Origin: Mesostigma viride
Taxonomy: Eukaryota; Streptophyta; Mesostigmatophyceae; Mesostigmatales; Mesostigmataceae
Length of the DNA stretch: 64,000 nucleotides
NCBI GenBank assembly: GCA_009746045.1
Contig: RPFO01000213.1
Span: 13,381,462 to 13,445,461, forward strand
Direction: 5' to 3'
Shown here: piece after piece, positions 21,787-31,782 of the stretch
How the letters are laid out: every line of letters starts with the position of its first letter
How positions within the stretch are numbered: the stretch's first letter is position 1
Position numbers and translations under genes: made by a program
The notes under the pieces: generated by a model
What the model was told of the DNA's origin: nothing
Databases searched by the model: none
What the model saw: only the letters and a program-made list of their open reading frames with translations

Positions 21787-22474
21787 AGTTAACGTTCTTA
21801 TGAAACGCAATGTGAAGGATATGGTTGCAATGCAGCAATGTGTGAATATGGTTGGAAACGGAGCTTTGTTAAAATTGGATAATGTTACAGCGCTCACACA
21901 CTTGAGGCTTGTACACGCGTTTGCCAAGTCAAGGCAACACACGTGAGGCGGGCTCGCAAGAGATCTGCCCAAATGGCACTGGTCTATTCTTTATATACTT
22001 GTGCACTGTGCTTGCTAGTCCTGAGCAGCCTAGGAGGCCTGCTCAGTAATAACACTCCCGGTACAGTATTCACTACCTGTACAGCGCCCAGTTCCTATAC
22101 AGTAGGTCTGCCATACAGGTACAGTGACCACAGAGCACAGTCCACAGTGACTATTGCATCTGCACCTAGGACTAAGCCTGCGGTACCAACAGACCACAGG
22201 TTAAGGTTCCTATTTCCTGCGTACGACGTATTAATCCAATACCGTCGTAGGTAGCACCTAATTCCTGTCAGCCCAGGAATTACTGTCGACCCCATATGTC
22301 GTCGGCAAATATTCACGTCCGACTTAGAAGAACAGCCGGCTCGCGCTCGCGCGCGACCGGGAAGTCGGAACGCCATAACTTTCTTGATACTTGTCGGAAT
22401 GAACTCGTTCCGGTGCCGCTGGAATCGCAGAGATATGCCGAATCAGGATCACGCCAATGCGCTTGGCGTTAACT
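21787..22474 (-). repeat. 3' LTR of copia 2 (688 bp)
   Basis: Begins AGTTAACG and ends CGTTAACT (8-bp perfect inverted ends) instead of the usual TG...CA. It contains a minus-strand TATATAAAG at 21989-21997. It is preceded, in transcription order, by a purine-rich tract at 22475-22494. Confidence 0.95.
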
Positions 22475-22494
22475 CCAATCCTTTCTTTTCTTGA
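22475..22494 (-). promoter_or_regulatory. Polypurine tract of copia 2
   Basis: The minus strand reads a purine-rich run (CAAGAAAAGAAAGGATTGG) directly against the 3' LTR, as expected for second-strand priming. Confidence 0.75.
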
Positions 22495-23221
22495 GCTGTA
22501 GCAGCTCACACAAGTCTACATACAAACACACACAATGGGTACTGGACATCCTCCCCGACTACAAGTCACAACCCGCTGGGCATGACAGTCAGCTTGGATT
22601 CCTTATTATATGTACATAGCACCCATACTGGCTCAGGAGCACAAACAAATTACAATGAGTCCCTATCCCTTCACGGGAGGCTCGTTGTGTTACCCATGTA
22701 CAAGAGGTTGGCCAACTGTGGCAGCCCATAGGTGTTCAGCTAAGAACTTGAGAAGTATGTACAACCTTCAGGACCTTAGGCGAAACCCCACAGATCACCC
22801 ACAACAGCTCATCAGAAAACATTGCTGACCCCCAGACGGGAGTCGGCGCCGGTCTGCTGCCCCTTATCGAACCAGACACAACATCTACGCGAAGCACATG
22901 CAAAACACAAGCTCCTATACTCGTTCCAACCGTGGAAAATCAGGGGACCTGTCGCCACCTCACCAGCATGGTGGATGGGTCAGCCAGTCCGTGAAACTCC
23001 GCCTTAAGACGGCACCAGGGAATCGAACCCCGCCCACAAACCACAGATCTGGGGAAACCTCAGACTGAGATGAAAACCCCAGATAGACATCTCTCCATCA
23101 GAGACAATGTCAGACATTCCCACACCAGAGACATGTCTCACCCCTCAAGGTGTGCTCAGGATTATGTACAATCAAGCTCCCAGCCTGATATCCAGAGACT
23201 TAAGCACCCAGCTCTCAGCTT
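22495..23221. other. 3' untranslated part of copia 2
   Basis: Between the pol stop codon and the polypurine tract. No ORF or motif recognised. Confidence 0.6.
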
Positions 23222-26200
23222 TTAGACAGATAGACCGACTTGACAGTCAGCATTCATGAGCTTCCTCAGTACATTGTACTGGGCTGGGGCCTTGTGTGGC
23301 AGCTTTGTCAATGCATCAGCAGGGTTCTCCTCGCCAGGGATATGCTTCAAGTCAACCAAACTGGCCAACTCCTTCAGCAACAAATAATCCAGGTCCCGGC
23401 TTCTGGCCAGCTGCTTGTGAACAAACTGGACCATACCCATGCTGTCTGTTAGCAACAACGTCTCCATCTGCAAGGTCCAAGGGGTAACTGAAGCCAGCTC
23501 CAGCATTAACTCCTTTATGTACAGGCTGGACTGGATCCCCTCGCATATGGCCCTGCATTCTGCCACATCTGAACTGATACAGACCCTCTTCTGCAGTCTG
23601 CTGTACCAGCTGAACAAACTTGCCCTGCTCTGATAAAAAGCAAACAGAGCAGCAGATCTCCCCCTGACCTTGGTAACCTGGCGAGCATCCATGGAACTGT
23701 CAACAAAGATCTCCAAGGTGATAGGCTGGGCAAAGTCAATCCCAGACAAAATCAGATCAGGGGTACTCTCCACCAACCGGGCTATGACTCGAGGCTTCTC
23801 ATCCTCAAGCACCTCATCAGGCATTCTGCTATGGACCATCAAAGACGGACCACAGATGCTGGCAAACCAGGCCCACATGCCTCTCAACTCAGGTCCTGCA
23901 GCCTGGGTGATCTTCTCTGGCAAGGCCTTCACAATGGTCTGTTTATAATCTCCTCCAGCCTGAAGCCTGATACTCCACTCCCCGTCCCTCCTGAACAGGG
24001 TAGCCTGCATTCCACAGAACACTACAGGCTTGTTGGGCTCCTGCCACAGCTCCTTGCCCAGTGAAAACTTGCCACTGATGACAGGAATAAACTTCTTCAG
24101 CCAGGTCGTGGGGGCTAGCAAATGCAGATCATCTCCATGCAAACTAGCATACACTGGCAGACCCTCCCATTGGGCCAGCAGCAAACAGGGATCAACTGAA
24201 GACACTCTCAAGCCACACTCACTGATCAGAGCTTCCTGCAGCGTGAGTCTCCAGATGATTGGGCTCGACCTGAGTCCTTCCAGGCCCTTCAGAATAACCA
24301 GGAATTGTTGATGCAGCTCCAGCTTCCAGATGGCAGGCACCTCAACACAGTAAGGCTCATCCTGCTTCCACACCCTCCTGGCCACTTCTGGATCAGATTT
24401 TAAAAATGCCCTCTTGAAGTCCAGCAGCACTGATGACATAGCTGCTCCCCTGTTCAGCAACCCCACGTAGAGACATAGCAAAATTCTCCATGTGTCGTGT
24501 AGCATCCCTGGCGTGTATAGCTCCTCTCCTGGCAGACTCCCCGTGCCGTGATACTCATTCAGGACAGGCCTGACATGGGGCACTGATACCTCATCCACAA
24601 CCTTCCTCTTCAGCACAAATCTCAAAGCAAGCTTCCTTGATGCTGGGGGACGTCTGTCTGTTGGTGCAGCACACTCAAACTGCAACCACTCCTCCAATGC
24701 CTTGGAGAAGGCGAGCTTCCAAGCCTCAAACAAAGTAGGCGAGCTCATCTCTTGGACCAGCTGGTCATATGTCAAAGGAGAGTGTGCAGCAAGGCTCCTG
24801 TGAGTTATGCCAATACTGCTGGGGTGCAACACAGCTGGAATCACCAAACTGGCCGCTGGGGGCACCTCCCCTTCATCCCATTTTACACCCTTGACCGGCT
24901 TGGCCCTGCACCTGACTGGAAATGTTGTCCTGAAATTTTCTAGGGGAATCATCCCCCAGCCATCTCTTCTCAGAGCTGTAGCTCTGATAGAAATCCCAGG
25001 ATTGCCCAGAAAATTCTGACCCAAAATCACAGGGCCATCATAGTCCTCTAGGACAAGGAAGGTCACATCCACACCCATGACAGGGGCAGTAACCTCTCCC
25101 AACACCCTTAGATGCGTCCTACCACTGAAATCAGACACCCAGGGGCAACTTGGTTCTCCGACCAGCAGTTCTCCTGTATGCTGAGGTCCCATGACAGAAA
25201 CCTGTGCATTGGTATCTATCTCCATGGCAGCTACCTCAGGTTCATCCAACTGGACAAGCTTGGACACCTTAGGCTCCTTCTTGGCTCTTTGCAAAGCCTG
25301 TACAATATCTGATAGACGCACACCCCTAGGCCTGGTGTCGGGCCGTTCCGGAGGTGCAGCCTGTCCGCCTGCTTGCCCAACCACCGTATGTGAAGGTACC
25401 CCAGGGGCCGGGCCAGGGTCACCCTGAGGGCTCGATACAGCTGTAGCACCCTGATCAGGAAGCTCCACGTCACCCCCGCCTTGTACACCAGCGGGCACCT
25501 GGAAGAGGTCTCCTTGATTACCTCCCCGGGGACGGATCTTTGACCAGGACAGACGGTGCACTGCTTGGGAGCCATCAATGGCCACCCAGCACTTATGGCC
25601 AGCGGCTTCTACTCGGGTCACCACCCCATCATGCCAGCTGCCACGTTTCCCTGGAAAGCTTGGTTCCTTCCACACAACAACCTGTTGTCCAACGTTAGGT
25701 TCTAGGACACTCCAGCCCTTGTCTTTCTGCCTCAGCTTGAGGAACTTGGCCTCTAGCTTCTCCTTCCATGCCTGCTCAGCATCAGCTGGCAGCATCCTGG
25801 TATGCAGCATAAGAGGATTGATGGCAATGTCACCAAAGAACATGGGAGTCCTCAGGTTCAGCCTGTCCTCCACAGAACGTAGCCATGCAGATGTCACAAT
25901 GGCAGATGACGTCCTTGGAATCCTCTCCACCAGCAGCACAGTCTTGATCTCTTGGATGGCTCTCTCCACCACCCCTTGCTGGCCGTGGCTCTCCCTGGGT
26001 GTAATCAGCAACTCTGGAAACTCTGGCAGGTTCTCACAGCACTCAAACTGAATGTCACACTGCAACAACTCCAACCCAGGGTACCTGCTCCTTGTCAACT
26101 TCAGAGCAGCAATCAATGTAGGCTTCTCCATGTCAGGCAGGATCTCTAGGGTCTTGTACTTGGTATATCTGTCCACTGCCACCAGCAGCTTCAAACCCCT

Positions 26201-26812
26201 GATTCTCTGAATATCTACCTGCACATGGCCTGGCTGCAAAATAGGAGTCCTGGCATGAGACTGCTTGGGCTTTCTAGCAACTAGCCTGCACTTGCAAGCT
26301 TGAGCAACCTGTTGGCAGATGGAGTACAACTCACTTCCTCCCAGCCGTCTAGCAACTTGCAAAGACTGAGCTGCATGGCCAAACATGGTATGCAACCTTG
26401 AGGCAATGTCATACAAGAGAGAAAATCTTTTATTGTCATTATTAGCACTCAAGGTATGTACAGATCCCTTATGTACAGGAGGCACCAGGGTCGTGCCTGT
26501 CAGACTGTCTCCAGCCCTATCCTCATCCTGACCATCCTGTGCCAGTCCTGCACGGTCAGAATGCTTCTGAGATCCACCTGGGTCCACATCACCAGGTCCT
26601 ACCTCAGGCTCAGCACCGCCATGGCGGGCACGTTGGCGAGTAACCACTGCAGCTACAGCTGGCATACTCTCTGTGGTAACCAAGCTTGCCCCATCGTGTC
26701 CAATAGGCTCTTTCACTAGAGCATGGGGCTGCCCCTCACTGCCGTCACTAGCAGCTACATTACACACCCCTGGGGGCACCCTCCAGGGTTCAGGGATGTG
26801 TGCAGGCTCAAG
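23222..26812 (-). CDS. Copia 2 pol: integrase, retropepsin-like, RT, RNase H, uninterrupted
   Basis: One open frame of about 1,195 codons downstream of the gag UGA; its first start-like codon is GTG, so readthrough is more likely than independent initiation. Domains in order: HHCC pre-integrase (LHTMFGH, ACKC); integrase D (VQVDIQ), D (LQCDIQF), E (GQQGVVERAI); a linker with a beta-rich, chromo- or SH3-like stretch; retropepsin-like MEIDTNAQVSVMG...VILGQNFLGNPG (about residues 515-600); RT with LDFKRAFLKSD and SLHGDDLHLL; RNase H with FVDSSMD, SSDVAECRA, LLTDS and HIPGEENPADALTKLP. Length and intact motifs suggest recent activity. The domain order, protease Asn and HGDD are shared with element 1. 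Confidence 0.92.
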   Translation of the reverse strand, partial: LEPAHIPEPWRVPPGVCNVAASDGSEGQPHALVKEPIGHDGASLVTTESMPAVAAVVTRQRARHGGAEPEVGPGDVDPGGSQKHSDRAGLAQDGQDEDRAGDSLTGTTLVPPVHKGSVHTLSANNDNKRFSLLYDIASRLHTMFGHAAQSLQVARRLGGSELYSICQQVAQACKCRLVARKPKQSHARTPILQPGHVQVDIQRIRGLKLLVAVDRYTKYKTLEILPDMEKPTLIAALKLTRSRYPGLELLQCDIQFECCENLPEFPELLITPRESHGQQGVVERAIQEIKTVLLVERIPRTSSAIVTSAWLRSVEDRLNLRTPMFFGDIAINPLMLHTRMLPADAEQAWKEKLEAKFLKLRQKDKGWSVLEPNVGQQVVVWKEPSFPGKRGSWHDGVVTRVEAAGHKCWVAIDGSQAVHRLSWSKIRPRGGNQGDLFQVPAGVQGGGDVELPDQGATAVSSPQGDPGPAPGVPSHTVVGQAGGQAAPPERPDTRPRGVRLSDIVQALQRAKKEPKVSKLVQLDEPEVAAMEIDTNAQVSVMGPQHTGELLVGEPSCPWVSDFSGRTHLRVLGEVTAPVMGVDVTFLVLEDYDGPVILGQNFLGNPGISIRATALRRDGWGMIPLENFRTTFPVRCRAKPVKGVKWDEGEVPPAASLVIPAVLHPSSIGITHRSLAAHSPLTYDQLVQEMSSPTLFEAWKLAFSKALEEWLQFECAAPTDRRPPASRKLALRFVLKRKVVDEVSVPHVRPVLNEYHGTGSLPGEELYTPGMLHDTWRILLCLYVGLLNRGAAMSSVLLDFKRAFLKSDPEVARRVWKQDEPYCVEVPAIWKLELHQQFLVILKGLEGLRSSPIIWRLTLQEALISECGLRVSSVDPCLLLAQWEGLPVYASLHGDDLHLLAPTTWLKKFIPVISGKFSLGKELWQEPNKPVVFCGMQATLFRRDGEWSIRLQAGGDYKQTIVKALPEKITQAAGPELRGMWAWFASICGPSLMVHSRMPDEVLEDEKPRVIARLVESTPDLILSGIDFAQPITLEIFVDSSMDARQVTKVRGRSAALFAFYQSRASLFSWYSRLQKRVCISSDVAECRAICEGIQSSLYIKELMLELASVTPWTLQMETLLLTDSMGMVQFVHKQLARSRDLDYLLLKELASLVDLKHIPGEENPADALTKLPHKAPAQYNVLRKLMNADCQVGLSV

Positions 26813-27960
26813 TCAATGATCAGCAGCCTTGCCCTTGCCCTTATCCTGGGATGGACCAGCCTTGTCCTTGCTGCCACCCTGAGCTGGCTTGCTCTGACCT
26901 TCCTGCCTCAGGTACGAGGGACACTCATTCCTGAAGTGACCCTTCCCCTGGCAGAAATAACATTCCACCTGACTGATGTCCCGTGAGGTCCCACTGCTGG
27001 GCCCAGCCTTGGGAGGACCACCCACCCTCTTGAAGTCAAACTGGGACTGTGGATGTCCCGACTTCGGCGGGGTCCCCCGTCCAGCCCTTCTGTCACGCCC
27101 CCTCCTGGACCTTCCTCGACCCCTTGAAGAGGTCTCAGGCCCTCTCGAGGACGCTGGGCCCCCGTGGCCCGATCCCCTCATGGACTTAACCGGGTTCAGC
27201 GGCCTCCTCATCCCCTGACGAGGGCGCTTACCACCCACGTACTTGCCGCTGAAACACTCATACAACTGGTCCGTCATGGCTGCCCAGCCATGGACCTGTC
27301 GCATGTGGATGGTCACATTATCCATGGTGACCGGATCCAGCTGCAGCGACTTGAGAAAGTCGCCCATGGCCATCCGATCTGCGACGAAGAAGCCCTTGGC
27401 CATGGCGTCCTCCCTCAGCTTGACGAAGTCTTCAAAGGCGTGGACCACTAGCTGCCCCTTGATGGGCTTGTAGTCCAGGTATTCTTGCTTCAGGTGGGAC
27501 CCATCTATGGTCCTCTTGTCACTCAGGAACACCTGAGTCGCGTCATAAACGCCGCCCAGGTGTCCCCCGCCGCGTGTCGCTCCCGAACAAACTTGAACAG
27601 CCGCCTCGCCGACTGCCTTATGTAGGCACTAGACGCCAGGATGCGAAGCTTGTCACCGGTGTATATCTCCGTGTACAAGTTCATGTCCTCTAACATCCTC
27701 TCAGCATCCCGGGGCTGCCAATTGTCCTTGATGGACTGAAACTGGCCTAGCACCGCGTACCCCTCAGCCACGGTCGGTCGCTTAGGCGCCGCTTGATCTG
27801 CGGCTGGCGCGTTCTGACCGCCCTGCGATCCTTGGCTCTGATTATCTGGCACCTCAGCCTGGTCTCCCAGCGCCTGGCCGTCCCCGCGTCCATCGCGTCC
27901 ACCGCGTCCATCGCGTCCATCTCGTCCATCCATCCCAGCGCCGCGCCGCGCAAAGCCCAT
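26813..27960 (-). CDS. Copia 2 gag with CCHC knuckle (one frame change)
   Basis: The N-terminal frame (27960-27523) starts MGFARRGAGMDGRDG, with DGR repeats coded by an imperfect CGTCCATCG array, then a capsid-type domain (AERMLEDMNLYTEIYTGDKLRILASSAYIRQSARRLF). The second frame (27532-26813) continues the capsid (VFLSDKRTIDG..), then an Arg/Gly-rich region and one CCHC knuckle, CYFCQGKGHFRNEC, and ends KGKAADH-stop (UGA). The change of frame at about 27530 could be a programmed shift, a mutation or an assembly error. The second gag frame is in phase with pol. Confidence 0.8.
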
Positions 27961-28049
27961 AAAGCCGCTTGTTGGTCAATAGCTCCATCACTCCATGATG
28001 GCCTCTGTTCAGATCTGCTACAGCCAGCCAAGTGGCCAAGCAGCAATTA

Positions 28050-29105
28050 AAGCAATATAAGCTACTGAACAAGAAAGGAAAGTGCCAAGTGTTACCACTC
28101 AGGCAAGACCACCACGGCTGGCCCCAGGCGCGTCCTGGTTCTCCTTGTCGCTGTCGTGTCGCTGTCGCTCACCACAATCAGCTCTGGCACCCTGCTACCC
28201 GCTGCGCCGTCGTCGACCCGCTGTCGGCCCGCGATGACTGAATCGTCACCGTTGGTATAGTAGACAGGTGACAACCCGTCGTTGGCACCCCGCGGATTGT
28301 ATCTTGGCACCTCGTGGTCGCCAAGTGCCTCGTCGCCTAGCCCAGCGACGCCCCTGCTCCCACCTCAAGGTCACTATCGTAACCAAGAGGGCAAACTCTT
28401 CCCAACGCGTCACACGAACGCGAAGGGGTTGGGGCAGTTCCTGAAAAGGAACCCTTGCTCGCTCCGGAAACCTGCCGACTCGTGCCGCACGCTGTCCTCC
28501 GGTGATGGCTTCCGCTGTCGCCCCGACCTCTGCAAGCCGCCTGTAGCGCTCCGCTCCGCGTCGTTCACGTAACTGGTCCCGCTGCAACACCCTCGTCGCC
28601 GATTACGCCTGCGAAAGTACGTGGTACACCCGCACCCGCTGCTGCCGGTACGAACTCGTGTCGCACTGCACCAGCTGCCTCCGCAGCCTCTCCTCGCCTA
28701 GCCGCCAACTCCGCACGCACCCGCTCAGCTACTGCTGTAATCACCGTCTGGATGCCGACCAAACCGTGAAGCTCTGCTCGAGGTCGTCGATGCTCCGGTG
28801 CTCCGGAATGACGATGGTTTGGACGTGCGCAGAATTCGCTCCCAATCTTCGACCTGGTCGTCGACGAATTGCACGAAGCTGCGATTAACAGGCGGACGAT
28901 CTGCAAGCAATAAAGATAGATCTCGAACGACACGACGCAATTCAGGCGAAATCGAACCCCCAGCAGACTGCCGAAACCGGAAATTCTGCTGCCGTTGTTC
29001 TTCCTGCACCATTCACCACCGGACGAGCTTCTCGCGTCGTCAACGCTGCACACCGCAACCAGCAACGACCCTCCTGGCCGTTCCGCTGAGACTGGTTGTA
29101 ATTTG
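28050..29105. other. 5' leader of copia 2; no further gene
   Basis: Lies between the 5' LTR and the gag start. Frames are open here and there (for example 28565-29065 minus, RVRAELAARRGEAAEAAG) but show no domain. It may be leader or a diverged extra gag segment. Confidence 0.4.
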
Positions 29106-29792
29106 AGTTAACGTTCTTATGAAACGCAATGTGAAGGATATGGTTGCAATGCAGCAATGTGTGAATATGGTTGGAAACGGAGCTTTGTTAAAATTGGATA
29201 ATGTTACAGCGCTCACACACTTGAGGCTTGTACACGCGTTTGCCAAGTCAAGGCAACACACGTGAGGCGGGCTCGCAAGAGATGCCCAATGGCACTGGCC
29301 TATTCTTTATATACTTGTGCACTGTGCTTGCTAGTCCTGAGCAGCCTAGGAGGCCTGCTCAGTAATAACACTCCCGGTACAGTATTCACTACCTGTACAG
29401 CGCCCAGTTCCTATACAGTAGGTCTGCCATACAGGTACAGTGACCACAGAGCACAGTCCACAGTGACTATTGCATCTGCACCTAGGACTAAGCCTGCGGT
29501 ACCAACAGACCACAGGTTAAGGTTCCTATTTCCTGCGTACGACGTATTAATCCAATACCGTCGTAGGTTTAGCACCTAATTCCTGTCAGCCCAGGAATTA
29601 CTGTCGACCCCATATGTCGTCGGCAAATATTCACGTCCGACTTAGAAGAACAGCCGGCTCGCGCTCGCGCGCGACCGGGAAGTCGGAATGCCATAACTTT
29701 CTTGATACTTGTCGGAATGAACTCGTTCCGGTGCCGCTGGAATCGCAGAGATATGCCGAATCAGGATCACGCCAATGCGCTTGGCGTTAACT
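29106..29792 (-). repeat. 5' LTR of copia 2 (687 bp)
   Basis: Same ends AGTTAACG/CGTTAACT. The minus-strand TATA box is at 29305-29313. The sequence just inside (minus from 29105, CAAATTACAACCAG) does not resemble the usual initiator-Met tRNA primer-binding site. Confidence 0.95.
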
Positions 29793-29797
29793 GCAGC

Positions 29798-31741
29798 TCC
29801 TCAGCTATTGTGCCCTTGATCTCAAAGGTATCATAGCCTAGCTTGTAGTGATTCGTGAGGTTGAGGACTTTATTAGAGAACTCCTTACGCAGGCCCTCAA
29901 GGAACTGAAGCCACATGTCAGCTTGTCCTTGACTGCGGTCCTGGTCTTGTCTCTCACACGCTCACTCGAATCCCTATTAGCTGTGGAGGTGTGGAATACC
30001 TGCCCAAGGTTGACAGTGGGATCTACAGAGCAGGCTACCAGCTCCACATCCTCCAACCACTTATCTAGCTCTGCCTGTCCCACAGGAGGCTTCAGAGGCT
30101 TCTGGCCATTCATCACAGCCACAGCGCTCATATGAGGTCCGACTGAGTACATGGCAAGGCGCGGGCGTCACTACCTATGGCAGGAGCCACTGCTGCCGTT
30201 GGCATAGGTACACTAGGACTAGGCGTAGGAACGATAGGATCAGCCACACGAGCACTCTTACCCAGTGCCCTGACGCTCCTGCTCCTCATGGCCCTCCCCC
30301 GTCAGCACCACGCCGTCGGTTGGCCACTGCGCCCTGTCCTCCCCTTGTGCAGTCTCCTTCCTCTTCCAGTTAGCTGCCCTCCTGCCATTGACGCCCTCTG
30401 CCGTTGGGATTGCCTCCCCCACCGGTAAGACGTTGGCAGGTCCATCCTATGCTCCCACTGTTCCTCCACCAGCTGACGCCCGCCCCGCTCCTGCTGCCGC
30501 CCCCACGTGTGCTACAAAGCATTATAAAATTCAACAAGCAACGCGGCTACATGGCTGCTGGGATAGCTTAGCCTGACGATGCATCCGCTCCAGGCGATGC
30601 CACCTCCTGGCCTGCTCTCGCCTGTGCCGCCTCACGATCTTGCTCAGCTCGCACTGCTGCACTCTCAGCAACAGGAGTTGCCGGTGTTGCGACAATCTGG
30701 AGGTCTGGATTGACTGAGTCTCCCTGAGGACACAACTCACCGGGCGTCGATCGCCCTCCTAACGCTCGACCTCAAGCTTAGCTTCGTCTGGATTATGAAA
30801 CCACACAAGGTTTCGAACCCACCGGGTACCGCCGCCAGCAAGCTCGATCTGCTCGCCTCGGCCGAACCTGTCGTATTCGTGAGTCGACTCACGAGGGATG
30901 TGCAGATCAGCTTTCTGCCTCTCCTCGTAAGTCTCGTTGGTACCGTCGCCCTCGTCGATGCGCTGGGCAGACCTCGCCACTGAACCCTCCGGCTTGTCGG
31001 TCCACTCGAAGTGAACGTCCTCGGGCGTCTTCTCGACCCCGGTCACGATCTCCACCTCTGGACCCCACCCCGAAGTGGTTTCCCTCCTGGCGTGTCTAGT
31101 CGGGTATACACCCCGAACGGCTGAGTGCATGGTAATATAAAATCGGTCCGGCGTATCTTCGTGACTCTTGCAAAAGAACAGCGACCAGATTTTCAATGGT
31201 TTGAGCAAATACCTCCGCAGTGCTCCACGGGTTGACGACCTCGCGGGCACGAGCGTTGCGGATGATGTCAAATTCCGGCACACCCTCCCCCAGCGCTGCT
31301 GTCGCCACCCAGCGGTTAAACAGCCTAGTGCTACCTAGCACCGTCGCCACAATCTGGCTTAAGCTCTTCAGTTCCCTGGCAAGGTCTAGCGCTGCGGTTG
31401 TGATATATGGCCGCCCTGACAGGCGACCTCTGCGCCGTTGGACGTAGCCGCAAGTGCGTCTCGAAGCCGCACTAGCTCTTCCACCGCGACCCGCCCTGCC
31501 TCGCCTGGGGATATATACTACTACGCCGCGAGCCCTTTGAACAATCGGGTCCGCCGCCGCTAGCCTGTTTCCTCCTCCCGACACCGCTACCCACCCCCGT
31601 CTTCTGCCAAGCCCCTTGCAATATAGGCAGCTTGCACGAACGTAGGAGTGTTTGCTTGATTGCGGTAAGGAAAGAACGCTTGCGATCACGCTGGTCACCT
31701 GCTTCTCCCGCGCCGTTGCCGTTAGACGATGAACCAGACAT
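29798..31741 (-). pseudogene. Older retroelement gag-like gene (5' part), broken
   Basis: Minus-strand pieces: 31741 start (MSGSSSNGNGAGEAGDQRDRKRS), a helical part near 31400-31200 (LARELKSLSQIVATVLGSTRLF), an acidic segment at 31100-30760, a Gln/Arg-rich stretch near 30700-30530, and a capsid-type part at 30152-29798 (ELDKWLEDVELVACS ... WLQFLEGLRKEFSNKVLNL). Frame changes occur at several points, one near 29915 consistent with a single missing base. The class cannot be decided without its pol; it was the target of copia 2. Confidence 0.55.
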
Positions 31742-31782
31742 GAAAGCTCACACGGAAAGCAATAGTACGATTTGCACAGCAA

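Larger units (their letters stand above)
21782..29797 (-). mobile_element. Copia-class retrotransposon 2, nearly intact, with LTRs and TSD
   Basis: Two direct repeats (21787-22474 and 29106-29792) flank gag and pol read on the minus strand. The 5-bp sequence GCAGC occurs immediately outside both (21782-21786 and 29793-29797), a target-site duplication of the length expected for Copia. The LTRs differ by only about two substitutions and three small indels, so insertion is recent. The site lies inside the older gag-like frame: removing the element and one GCAGC joins ..KGTIAEEL to QRLTRIREKG in one frame. Gag and pol are in the same frame separated by one UGA. Confidence 0.95.

Noticed and set aside
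22475-29105. Two LTR-like repeats as independent non-autonomous elements
   Set aside because: Their direct orientation, the gag-pol between them and the shared outer GCAGC duplication show they are the LTR pair of one element.
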